Assembly: GCF_910592395.1 (NCBI RefSeq)
Contig: NC_088320.1
Span: forward strand, 8,122,001 to 8,186,000
Direction: 5' to 3'
Source: Lineus longissimus
Lineage: Eukaryota > Nemertea > Pilidiophora > Heteronemertea > Lineidae
Length of the DNA stretch: 64,000 bases
This document shows positions 12,606 through 23,800 of this stretch, in pieces (the first letter of the stretch is position 1; each line of letters begins with the position of its first letter). The translations under genes were made by a program, and so were the position numbers. The notes beneath the pieces are model-generated. The model saw only the letters and a program-made list of their open reading frames with translations, did no database searches and was not told the DNA's origin.

Positions 12606-14363
12606 CCTAAAAAAACAAAACTTTCTACCCCTGAAATACCCTAAAAAAATATTTTAAAGTAGGTGTATGAACCCTGTGCTCAGAAGTGGCCCCACCTCCA
12701 AGAAATAGCGAAAGAAATTCAACCCCTTATAGATTGCGACATTGGACTGTTGATAGGCTATAACTGTCCTCGAGCTCTTGCACCACACCGATGCATAGCG
12801 GGAAATGGAAACGAGCCTTTTGCTGTATGCACAGCCCTGGGATGGAGCATAGTTGGCACGTGTGACCCAGTTCCAGATGACCTGTTTGGTGTGACTCACA
12901 AGGTAGTATCAAGGTCAGTGCCAAGAAATCTTGAGTCGGTTGAGGCAAGGCAACATGACCCAGTTGAGGTCAAGTACGAGTGTAGGTTACCATTGAAGGA
13001 GATATCTACTCAAGCCGTCCTTGGGGTCTTGGAATCGGACTTCGACGAAAGAAGAGGCGGCGAAGATGCGACCATGTCCCAGGACGATATGAAATTCATG
13101 AAAATTCTATCAGAGGGTATACATCAACAGCCAGATCGTTACTATGCCATGCCACTGCCGTTCAAGGATGGATCACCAGAAATGCCCAACAACCGGGACG
13201 TGATCAGACACAGACTCAATAGCCTAAGACGAAGATTCAACACAGACTCCAAGTATAAGGAGCAGTATTTTGCATTTATGAATGAAATCCTGAAGAGAGG
13301 TGATGCTGAGGTTGCAGAAACGGAGACAAAGCCCACAACAGTCTGGTACATTCCCCATCACGGAGTGTTCCATCCAAAGAAACCTGATAAAATTAGGGTT
13401 GTCTTTGATTGCAGTGCGAAGTATAAAGGAGCCAGCCTGAATGACAAGCTCTTACCCGGACCTGACCTCATAAACTCACTTGTAGGAGTTCTCTGTCGTT
13501 TCAGACAAGAGAACATAGCTTTCACGTGCGACATTGAAAAAATGTTTCATCAGTTTAGGGTTACCAAGCCTCATCGAGACTACATTCGTTTTTTATGGTG
13601 GACAGATGACAATACCGATGCTGAGCCTGTTGACCACCGTATGGGCGTCCACGTGTTTGGGGCTGTTTCAAGCCCTTCAGCAGCCAACTTCGGACTGAAG
13701 GAGTTAGCAAGGTCAAATGTTGCAATAGACGCAACAGCTGCCCAATTCATTGAAAAACAGTTCTACGTGCGTGAGCACTACGGATCAAGCCATCAAGCTG
13801 ATCGAGAACGCCTGTGCCATCTGCAGAACGGGTAACATCCGTCTGCACAAATTCAACTGCAACAACAGAGAGGTTATGTCATCCATCCCATCGTCAGAAC
13901 GGGCCAAGAATTCCACCAACCTAGATCTTTCATTTGATGAGCTCCCAACAGAGAGAGTACTCGGTGTGCAGTGGAACATCGAATCTGACCATTTTGAATT
14001 CCGAATTTCGAGCTTGAGTACAGCGACGTTAAGAACCAATACTGGACTGATTCAAAGGTAGTCTTGGGATATGTGAACAACGACGCCAGTCGATTCCACA
14101 CCTTTGTGGCCAACCGAGTTCAAGCCATTAAGCAAAGCTCATCATCATCAGAATGGAGTTATGTTTCTACAACAGACAACCCAGCAGACCATGCCTCAAG
14201 AGGACTGAGACCTGAAGAATTGTTGTCATCAAACTGGCTGACTGGACCAAAGTTTCTGTGGGAAAAGGAAGTCCCAGGTTCATCTGAAACCGCTCAAGAA
14301 CCCTCAGAGAATGACCCTGAAGTAAGGAACTTTGTTAACTTCGAATATTCCGTAGAATCATAA
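12606..14363 (+). pseudogene. BEL/Pao retrotransposon pol fragment (protease end, RT, part of RNase H)
   Basis: 12663-13790 begins at the end of the aspartic-protease region (DIGLLIGYNCPRAL, GWSIVG) and runs through the linker and reverse transcriptase (VWYIPHHGVFHP, IRVVFDCSAKYKGASLND, LLPGPDLINSL, DIEKMFHQFRV, YIRFLWW, HVFGAVSSPSAANF). At the active site the frame reads AAQFIEKQFYV and then resumes in another frame as STTDQAIKLIENACAICR, so the catalytic DD is deleted. A second deletion joins the RT end (LGVQWNIESDHFEFRI) to RNase H (YWTDSKVVLGYVNND). Linker sequence GLRPEELLSSNWLTGP follows to 14363. The 5' end, integrase and LTRs are absent. It is a dead, truncated copy. Confidence 0.9.
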
Positions 14364-14576
14364 TACTAATTCTGTTTAGCGTTTTGTAATATCTGTACTT
14401 AAGTTCGGTTCAATTTGTATCTTTGAAGTTTTTCACGTCACAGATCCTTGTTACTGATCCTTGTCATTGATCTTCGTCATTGATCCTAAAGTATATGTCC
14501 ACTCTTTGATAATAAAGGAATGTGCCAGTTATCAAAAGAAGATTCGTTATTCGCTATTTAAAAGCATGGAGTTACA

Positions 14577-15238
14577 CCTGTAACGTACATCTATTCAAAA
14601 TTTGTATTTTTGCATGCTTTGTGTATAAATGATGTAAACAGTTTAAATGGATTGAATGCATTTCAGTATTCTTCGAAAAACCGAAAGTATGTCCACCTTG
14701 TACAGATTTAAAATAGTGCAGTTGACAAAAGAAAAAGGGGCTACCGAAGTTGTTCCCGAAGAATGGCTCATAAGGAACGAAACTCAAACGCTTTGGCCGT
14801 CTTACCGAACCAACGAATGGAATCGGTTAGCCGCTGAAAAGAGGGAGACATAATATTAATATATGATTATAATATTTCTGACAGTTTTTCAACTGCAGGA
14901 TAAGTCAGGCTATTGTTACATGTGGCCTGAAAGTGAGGGCGGCAGGGGAGCTAAAGATATCTCTTCCGCAATATGGTTCTGGTTGAATGAGAAGGACAGG
15001 GAAGGAATAGAACACGCTATAATGTACAGCGACACCTGTGGGGGGCAAAATAGGAATCGAATCTTCTCCACAATGCTCATTACCATGCTCTCTAGATCAT
15101 TATCGCTGAAAAGAATTGATCACAAATTCTTTGAGTCAGGCCATTCGTTCATGGAATGTGACACCATGCATTCCCTGATTGAAAAGAGATCAAGGAACAA
15201 GGAGATTCATATACCTAGTGACGCCAAAAGGGTTATTG
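14577..15238 (+). pseudogene. GQNRN-type transposon, internally deleted copy
   Basis: 14577-14849 is about 96% identical by eye to 63325-63593. It encodes an N-terminal domain (LYRFKIVQLTKEKGATEVVPEEWL) of the type found at the front of BEN- and other transposon-encoded proteins. At 14850 the copies part: here the sequence jumps to an acceptor-like ttcaactgcag (14887-14897) and an exon with SAIWFWLNEKDREGIEHAI, MYSDTCGGQNRNRIF and FFESGHSFMECDTMHSLIEKRS. The two parts show that the N-terminal domain and the GQNRN core belong to one element family. The reading frame decays at 15239, where small palindromes begin. Confidence 0.65.
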
Positions 15239-15243
15239 TCGTC

Positions 15244-15306
15244 CTGGGTGATGCACAATATCACCCAGCCTCTATCTGGGTGATGCACAACATCACCCTG
15301 GGTGAT
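15244..15306. repeat. Tandem short palindromes (CTGGGTGAT...ATCACCCAG)
   Basis: 15244-15268 is a perfect inverted repeat with 9-bp arms CTGGGTGAT and ATCACCCAG around a 7-base loop. A second, slightly imperfect copy is at 15276-15298, and a half copy overlaps at 15298-15306. They interrupt the end of the GQNRN-type ORF. A further copy is at 15723-15746. Confidence 0.8.
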
Positions 15307-15722
15307 CTTGTGCATTCGTTTGGCTATTGGTGACGGGGTTGTCGAATCGGCGGACGTGGAAATGTTCACGGCCAAAAAAAAAATGGTGGCCGTTCATCTG
15401 GTTCACCAGCGCGACTTGAAACATCATTAGGCAGCTATTCCCGAAGTCGAAAGGGCATCTTTAGTTGCCAAAGGCCGGGAAATCAAACAAAAATATGTGC
15501 GTTTAACAAATAAACATGAGAAAGGTGCCGAGGATTTATTCGAGGCAGTGGAGCAGCCTGCTGTGAAATTGCCGGCAAAAAAGCTGTCCTGGCTCGTCAG
15601 GGATGAGCTGATCTGTTCTGGTCGCGGCAACTGCCAGCGAAAGTGCGGCGGAATGGGGGAATGCATTGCAGGTGAGTCTAATGCTGTGTGTGCGTCATTT
15701 TGCTCTAAGGGTAAATGTCGTC

Positions 15723-15746
15723 CTGGGTGATGCATATTATCACCCA
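15723..15746. repeat. Isolated copy of the CTGGGTGAT palindrome
   Basis: CTGGGTGAT, a 7-base loop, then ATCACCCA. As at 15239-15243 it is preceded by gtcgtc, so the repeated unit includes a few bases of 5' flank. It lies in the intron after the exon ending at 15671. Confidence 0.8.
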
Positions 15747-15749
15747 TGC

Positions 15750-16320
15750 AAGCTTTGATTTCTCTAGAACCCATGGATATGGAATCACCCGCCCCTAAAA
15801 TTGAATGGCCCCGCTCTCTCTGACACCCCTCCCTTCGACTGTCCCCCTCACCCCTCCCCAACCAAAATAAAAAACCCTCCCACGACCCCCAATTTAATTA
15901 TGTTAAAAGGACCCACACCCAGCCCCCCCTTACCCTTCTCCACACTAGCCACACTGCCCATGCAAAGCCCTGATTTCTCAAGCACCCCATGGATATGGAC
16001 TCTCCCCTCCCTTGTTGAAAGCCGAGAGGCCCCTCACCCTCCCACATTCCCCGCCCCACCAAAGATTCCCGTCACCCCACCCCAACCAATTTAAGCCCCC
16101 TCACACCTCCCATACAATCTCTTCTAAACACACTTGCTAAAAACTCATTTTTAGTAACGTGTGTTTGAAACAGGCCTATCCCATATACCCCATGGGGGGT
16201 CAAGTAAAGCAGCTAAAACCATTGGAAGTGTTCCTTGTATTGTACACCTTATTCCACTTCCCCGACTTGAGCCTAGGAATTTAAACATGACCCTGATGTT
16301 ACAAGATTAATATCCATTGC
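15750..16320. repeat. C-rich intron with a diverged duplication
   Basis: Strongly pyrimidine-biased, C-rich sequence. A segment near 15753-15890 (gatttctctagaacccatgg) recurs diverged at about 15968-16090 (gatttctcaagcacccc), suggesting an old ~200-bp duplication. It has no coding signal and forms the intron between the exons at 15671 and 16337. Confidence 0.5.
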
Positions 16321-16400
16321 ATTTTCCCCTTTTCAGGATGCGAGAAATCAAAACTTCCCCCCAACAGAGGCCATCGGTGTACCTTTCGTGTACACCTTAA

Positions 16401-16412
16401 CCCTTTCAGTGC
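16401..16412 (+). repeat. piggyBac left TIR
   Basis: CCCTTTCAGTGC directly after TTAA. It matches the inverse at 46908-46919. Confidence 0.93.
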
Positions 16413-16647
16413 GTGGTAGCGGCACTGCCGCTACCAAAAACCTGTAATAGAAGTGCGCGGTAGCGGAAGTGCCGTACCCGCCTAAAACTTAAGAAATACA
16501 GAACTACACGACCGCCATCTGAGAACCAACTGTCGAACTTACTATTGGATTGTATTTAGACTGACTTGACGATGTTTTGATTCCAAACTTTTTCTCATAG
16601 GGGTCACTAGCGACTTTTGCGGAAGCGAAAAATGTCAATTCAGCAAA

Positions 16648-18743
16648 ATGGCGCGTCCGATAAAACGCTTCCTACTGGATCAGGTTATTGATTCATTTAT
16701 TGCCGATAATGATTCTGACGATGACAATTTTGATTTGGGAGATAACGGCAGAGCTTCTGAAGATGAGGAAGGCGCAGATTCTGACTGGGAATATGACTGT
16801 CCAGTGCGTATTGATGCGGTTTCGAGTCCGCGGGCTGATCCGGCCACAGCAAGTACTCCGTTAGCAAGTACAAGTTCTGTACTGCCTGCAGGTAGGAAAC
16901 GTCCACGACCTATATCTAGCTCTGAAAGGGATGTCGAACTACACAATAGTGATACTGATGATTATCAGCCTCCCACTTTGTCAGATTATGTTAGCAGTGC
17001 AGATAATTCTGATGACGGGGCACGTGACCATGCTGTTCACGCGCCCGCACAACCTTGTGATGCTCCACAACGGCGCGGTAGGCCACGAGCACGTGGTGTT
17101 GGTGTGGTCCGTGGACGTGGTCGTGGGCGTGGGAGAGCTCCGAGGAGGGATGTGTCTCCAGCCTGGGTGTGGGAACAGTGTAATTGAGATGAGTTTGACC
17201 CAGTTGACATTCCTTTTACGGGTCAGGAGCGCCTAAAAGTACGCATTGGGCCCAATCCGAATCCAATTGACTTTTTCAATCTCTATATCACAGATGAACT
17301 GATTGCACACTTTGTTACTGAGACTAATAGATTTGCACAACAGTACATGGTGGCTAAAGGTGATCAACTCAAGGATAACTCACGTGCAAAAGCATGGAAA
17401 CCGACTACACCTGAGGAAATGAACACGTTTCTTGGGTTGATTCTTCTTATGGGCGTTGTTCTCAAACCGCGTATCCACATGTATTGGGCAACTGACGAAT
17501 TGGTGTCCACCCCAATATTCAGCCAGGCAATGACAAGGGACCGATTTCAGTTGATTCTGAAATTTTTCCACTTTGCCAATAATGAAGATCGTGATTTCGA
17601 TGCCGAAGACCCAGAGAGGGACAGGCTTCACAAGGTCGGACCTGTGATTGAAATGATTCGTACCCGCATGGCTCAGGTCTATTCCCCAGGGAAAAATCTG
17701 AGCATAGATGAGTCACTTGTCTTATACAAGGGGAGACTGGCTTTCAGACAATTCATTCGTACGAAGAGAGCACGCTTTGGCATAAAACTTTACGAACTGT
17801 GTACTTCGTCTGGTATCACCCTTGACTTTATGGTGTATTGTGGCAAGGGTATGATTGGAGATGATGACCCAAACGATAATATGTCTATCACAGAACGCAT
17901 CCCAGCAAACCTGATGATTCCGTACTTAGGAGAAGGACATTGCCTTTTCATTGATAACTTTTATACGTCACCCAAACTGGCAGATCATCTTCTGAGGAAT
18001 GGTACATATGTGTGTGGGACCATCAATCCCAAACGCAAGAATTTCTCTCGTGAATGTGCTAATGCTAACCTTGATAAGGGCGGAGCTGCTTTCTATAAAC
18101 AGAACGACAAACATCTCCTAGGTGTAAAATTTCGGGCGATTCAAAACAAAGCGAACAATCAGCCAAAACTTGTTTGCATGTTGTCTACTGCCCACAGGAC
18201 TCTCATTGAGGACAGTGGGAAAAAGGATAGGCAAGGTGTTGATATCAGGAAGCCATCGTGCATCTTGTCATACAATAAACAGATGGGGGGAGTTGATAGG
18301 TTGACCAGCAGCTGCATGGAATTCACACCCTCCGCAAGACCTATAAGTGGTACAGAAAGCTGGTTTTTCGCCTTGCTATGCAATCGGCCCTGAATGCTCA
18401 CAAGGTCTATCAGTTCCATACTGGGAATGCAAATGTAGATTTCTTGGGGTTTTTGCACAGTGTCATTGGGTCCCTTCTCACATCAAGTCCTCGCCTCAAT
18501 CAAGAGGTGGTAGCTCATGGGGCAGTAGCACGGCTTACTGGTAGGCACTGGCCAGAGAAGAAGAAAGCAACGGCAGGAGCAACTAAAACGAGGCCATGCA
18601 AAATGTGCAGAGTTTGTTACGCAAAGGGCCGGAAGTCACCAACAGGGGCGAAACTAAGATCCGTTTGGGTTTGTAAAACCTGTGTTTCGGAGCCAGGTCT
18701 TCATGTTGATGAAGGTTGTTTTGAAGCATTCCATACAAAACTT
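16648..18743 (+). pseudogene. piggyBac transposase, three lesions
   Basis: This is a DDE-type cut-and-paste transposase acting at TTAA sites. The N-terminus is acidic (DNDSDDDNFDLGDNGRASEDEE), then RGRGRGRGRAPRR. The core has WKPTTPEEMNTFLGLILLMG, the first catalytic region (NLSIDESLVLYKGR), the second (GHCLFIDNFYTSPKLADHLL) and MGGVDRL. The C-terminal Cys-rich finger (CKMCRVCYAKGRK, WVCKTCV, CFEAFHTK) is present. Lesions are an in-frame TGA at 17185-17187, a 1-nt deletion near 18303 that shifts frame after GGVDRLT, and interruption after codon CTT by the EnSpm element. The true end (...DYSK and stop) lies at 37110-37125. Everything else is conserved, so it died recently. Confidence 0.92.
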
Positions 18744-18762
18744 CCCTCACCGAAAGGCAGTG
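18744..18762 (+). repeat. EnSpm-like left TIR
   Basis: CCCTCACCGAAAGGCAGTG. It runs on immediately into CACTG subterminal repeats. It pairs with 37089-37107. Confidence 0.88.
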
Positions 18763-18930
18763 CACTGAAATTGACTGCTTCACACTGATTCAGACTGCAA
18801 TCACCACTGCTTTTGACTGCCCTTTTGCCTATCATCCTCCATCAGCCACTGCTTATGACTGAAAGGACCACTGCATTACACTGCCCTTTGCATCTCATTA
18901 ACAATCAACACTGCCTATGACTGATGTGAA

Positions 18931-20494
18931 CACTGATTTCCACTGATTCCCCTTAGGAAAATTTTGCTGCTAATTGCTGGCCCACTGATTTACACTTCTT
19001 AGACTTAGAGAAATAATCAGGGATTTAATACCACTGAAAAACACTGCTTTAACTTATACATTTTCAATGGCGGGGGTGGTGGTGGCAGAGGAAGATCAAG
19101 AGCTGTTCTCTGGAAAATTACTGATTGTGCGGTTCCCTATAAATATGCCCCAATTTGAAACACAATGTCTGAAATTGACTGAATATTAACACAACAAAAA
19201 CATTTAATTTTATCAAAAATTTGACTTCATTTATTCAGATTTAAGATCTTTCAAAACAACTAATGTTGAAAATAGTCGGCTTCAACTGAGGCATATTGGC
19301 CACTAACCCAATAAAATCTACAGTCGAATACTATTATTCATACTACCAGGTACATGTTTATATGACCCTATTTGGCAAAATGAGTTTAAAAGTGGCTGGA
19401 TGCACCAATTTAAATTTGGAAAATGCATTACACCATTTGGACTATCTCCAAGTAGAGGTCTATAACAAGAACTGTTTTTGGATAAATGACAATCACCATG
19501 ATCATTCAGCTGATTCATTATTTTGAAGAATGTTTAGTGGGATAGCTCAAAATTTTGTATCAACTCCTTTTATATTTTGGTCAGATACTGTGACACAATT
19601 TACCAGATCAGATCATAAACATTGCACTGAAAATCGAAGTGTGATAACCCTTTCACTTTTGAGCATATTGTGATTCATGATTTCGAAAAAATCTTTAAAA
19701 TTCCATTGAAGATAGTACCACTGATTTCCACTGATTCCCCTTAGGAAAATTTTGCTGCTAATTGCTGGCCCACTGATTTACACTTCTTGGACTTAGAGAA
19801 ATAATCAGGGATTTAATACCACTGAAAAACACTGCTTTAACTTATACATTTTCAATGGCGGGGGTGGTGGTGGCAGAGGAAGATCAAGAGCTGTTCTCTG
19901 GAAAATTACTGATTGTGCGGTTCCCTATAAATATGCCCCAATTTGAAACACAATGTCTGAAATTGACTGAATATTAACACAACAAAAACATTTAATTTTA
20001 TCAAAAATTTGACTTCATTTATGCAGATTTAAGATCTTTCAAAACAACTAATGTTGAAAATAGGTGGCTTCAACTGAGGCATATTGGCCACTAACCCAAT
20101 AAAATCTACAGTCGAATACTATTATTCATACTACCAGGTACATGTTTATATGACCCTATTTGGCAAAATGAGTTTAAAAGTGGCTGGATGCACCAATTTA
20201 AATTTGGAAAATGCATTACACCATTTGGACTATCTCCAAGTAGAGGTCTGTTTTTGGATAAATGACAATCACCATGATCATTCAGCTGATTCATTATTTT
20301 GAAGAATGTTTAGTGGGATAGCTCAAAATTTTGTATCAACTCCTTTTATATTTTGGTCAGATACTGTGACACAATTTACCAGATCAGATCATAAACATTG
20401 CACTGAAAATCGAAGTGTGATAACCCTTTCACTTTTGAGCATATTGTCATTCATGCTTTTGAAAAAATCTTTAAAATTCCATTGAAGATAGTAC
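18931..20494. repeat. 788-bp tandem duplication in the EnSpm left arm
   Basis: 18931-19718 and 19719-20494 are nearly identical. They differ by a 12-base deletion (ataacaagaact, present near 19464 only) and a few substitutions. Neither unit has a credible gene; the matching 76- and 72-codon frames are chance. The first bases of each unit are CACTGATTTCCACTGATT, so the junction lies within the CACTG motif field. Confidence 0.92.
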
Positions 20495-20879
20495 CATAAG
20501 AACCGTTGAAATTGGAGACAAACTTTTTGGGGACATTTGATTCCACAGATGGTACCACAATAACTGCTAGAAATTTTTTGAAAGAAGTACCTACCAAGTA
20601 GTACGGGGCACAAGCATTTTAGAGTCATTCTGCTCTACCAGGTCCTACTATATTGAGTCAGAGAAAGGGTTGTCTAATAATGAACACATGGCATGCATGC
20701 ATGGGCTTAGGAGTCTTGAGAAAAATTACAGATTTTGCCAATGTCAATATGTTCATGTTCTTATATGATAAATCTCGTACACAGGTATTACATGTAACCC
20801 TTTTCAAAGAAAAAAGTTTTTTTTTCTGGGACACCTTGCATGCTGTATGTTGCAAAGAACAATCTCATGATCATGATCA

Positions 20880-23800
20880 TTAGTCATTTTCATTATTGTT
20901 TGGTAGGGCAACAATGAAATTATGTGAGTTCGATTCCATGTACACACACATTGAAAGGATTTTTGAGATTTCAATGGCTTGCAAGCATTCTGCATGAACT
21001 TTTCTCACTGTGACAATTGGAAATTGCACCGGGGGAAGGATGCCTGAAGAGGGAAGAATAGATGTATCTACTTGCACAAGCGGTACAATAACAGCAAAGA
21101 ACCTAATCCCATGCTCCGTTTTACATCGGAAATAGTAGTTGACAAGAGCAAAATTGTTATCTCCATACATGACTGCATAACTGATCCTTCTGCTATGGAC
21201 AGGATAATGCAATGATTTGAATAAAACTCTACCATGTTGAACGGAATAAAAACACTGAACATCCAGCAGCTCTCTAAACCTCTGAGTGTGCAGAGCAGTT
21301 TGCAATGTCAATGGAAGAATGCCAGTTTTGAATGGACCAAGGGCCCACCAGTTTCCTTCAATTCTTTGCCTGTTGTGTGTTAAGTGGTGATGATCAGTTA
21401 AATGATGATAGAGCTTGCTAGCCAATGAACCGTATGGTAATTTAACTGTCAGGTCTTGAACCCTCATCTGAACACAGACAGCAAATAATATTTGTTTCTG
21501 AACATTCTGGTTGCCATGGAACATTTTTCGCAAATCACCATTCAAACTTTCATAGAAAAAACAGGACTGTGCCCAGAGAGGCCCAAGATCTTGCACCTTA
21601 TCACAGAGATGTAGCAAGCAATGAAGGTTGAACGTCTGATCACCAGCACAATAATGTAGAGGAACTTGACGACAGAATTCCTTCAACATAGACCTGGCAT
21701 GAAGCAGATCTTGCTGTGAAATTGAGGATTTCATAAGAATATGCATAGAACACACCAAAAGAGCAAAGTGCTGTAGGTGAGCACCTGAAAGGTATCTAGC
21801 AAGGAGGGGAATAGCATAATATAACATGAAGGATCTGAATTCAGATGCTTTCCAATGTGGAAGATCATCCAGAGACCTGGGTAAACGCGAAATAGCATTG
21901 GGTGGTTTCAATGCCAACAATCTCTGGTTGATTTCTTTCATATGTACTCGTACACTCCATGGTTTTTTTGAATCCGTAGAATCAAACCAACGATGACAAA
22001 ATTTCTTAACGAGGCCAAGACACACACAATGCATATAATCGATGCCTGTACCTCTGACACAGTCAAAATACTTCAGAGGCCTGAAAGCTGAAAAACCTTT
22101 GACACCCTTAACAGGTTCTATGTTCTTATCATTACCAGACAGAAACTTGTCCTCAACTTCCTGAGCAATTAAAGTTGATTCCACATTTGCAAGCCTGAGA
22201 ATAAGCGTCCGGACACGGACATTGTCCGGCACCAAAACCCCATTTGTCCGCCACGCAATCCAATTAGCCTGACAAATTGTCCGACGCCGTTCTGAACACA
22301 ATTGCCGATCTTGTTTTTAGAGTAATCCACCTGACGCCCCATTCCCATTGTAACCCACGCGCTGATTGGGCAAACATCCAGGTTGCCGTGACCCCATTCA
22401 CTGCTCATTGTCAATCACTCGCTCATTGTCGCTCAAGTACTCAACAATGCATTGACCAGCGTGTACACAGTGATCAGCTGGCCTGCTCAAAACATCGCAA
22501 CAATGGCGGTCAATCACGCGAGGTTTAGGCTTATAATCTGGTCAGATTTTGTTGATTCATTCATTGTGTTAGAGCGGGATTTACGATGTCGAAGTTGACA
22601 GATTATTTCGGAAGAAAAAACCCCGTTTCAAAGAAGGATGATTGTATCGTTGTGCCCGAGGCTAATCTGGAGAAAAACCCCGTCAACAATCGCGATGTTG
22701 AGATTATCACCGCCACAGTTTCTGCATCACCGAAGCCGAACAAGCAGAGTTCAAGTACGATTTCTACACCGAATTCGAAGAAAACAAAGCCAAAGCCGGC
22801 TGTATCGTCTTCAACAAAAAAAAGGACATTAAAATCGTCAACTGTTGATAGGTGGATTAAGTCTGATCTTGCACGGGACAATGCAGAACTTTGGTTAAAA
22901 TACACTGCCGATCGTGACGGTAATGTCAGTGCATTGCGGTGTACATTGTGTACATCCTTTGAGGACGAACTGAAAACTATGAAAGATTTTTCACCAGCAT
23001 GGATTAACGGCAGCGGAAACTTAAAGCTTTCGAATCCAAAGGATCATGCCAACACTTTGTGCCATGCAAAGGCATATCGTTTGCATTGTTACAAAGTTCG
23101 TCGGGAAACTGGTGCTGATTGTGTGGTTACTCTGCCTGAGAAACTTGTTGACCCTAAGCAACAAACGATTCCTGACGCTTGTGAACGGCTGTCAACGCGT
23201 GATGAAGAACAGCTGACGAAAAAATTCGAAGTTGCATATATGGTCGCAAAAAAGGAGTTGCCGTTCACCACATACGAGGATATCGTGAAGCTTGAGATGC
23301 GCCATGGTGTGGATGTTGGGACAGCCTACACCAATCGATTCCAGTGCGCAGAATTCATTGATTGTCATGCGGAATATCTTGCCGAAACTCTTAAAAACGA
23401 TCTTGTGAAAGCGAAATTCTACAGTGTGTTATGTGATGGCTCTACTGATTGTACGATTACCGAGAAGGAGGTTGTATACGTTCTCTACTTCGACCCAGTT
23501 GGGGACCCGGACAAAGTGCAAGTGAAATTGACATTTCTATACCTAAAGGACGTCGGTGTACCGAATGCACCTGGAATACAATCGGCCATCGAACGAAGTT
23601 TTCAAAGCCTTGGAATACTTCCTTGTGAAATGTACAGAAAACTTGTTGGCTTTGGTGCTGATGGTGCCAGTGTGAACAGTGGTGACAAAGCTGGTGTCAA
23701 AGCTTTGCTTTCCAAACATGCACCATGGTTGGTCTTCCAGTGGTGTGTTGCGCATAGACTCGAATTGGCTTTAAAGGATGCTTTGAAGGACACGTATTTC

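Larger units (their letters stand above)
15346..16396 (+). pseudogene. Cys/His-rich gene, 5' exons (gene split by piggyBac)
   Basis: The exon ending at 15671 (donor gtgagt) encodes VVESADVEMFTAKKKMVAV, an in-frame TAG at 15428-15430, then KQKYVRLTNKHEKGAEDLFE and ICSGRGNCQRKCGGMGECIA. The next exon starts at 16337 (acceptor tttcag) and joins in phase 1 to give CEKSKLPPNRGHRCTFRV, stopping at the piggyBac TTAA (16397-16400). The same frame resumes at 46924. The Cys/His spacing and the later KWHISIEGRHVP stretch recall FLYWCH/WRKY-GCM1 zinc fingers, as found on Mutator-type transposases, but the match is weak. I do not recognise the gene. It could be host or transposon-borne. The upstream start is not visible. 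Confidence 0.55.

Noticed and set aside
19296-20302. Two matching small ORFs (76 and 72 codons)
   Set aside because: They match only because the DNA is a tandem duplication. No codon bias or domain supports them.
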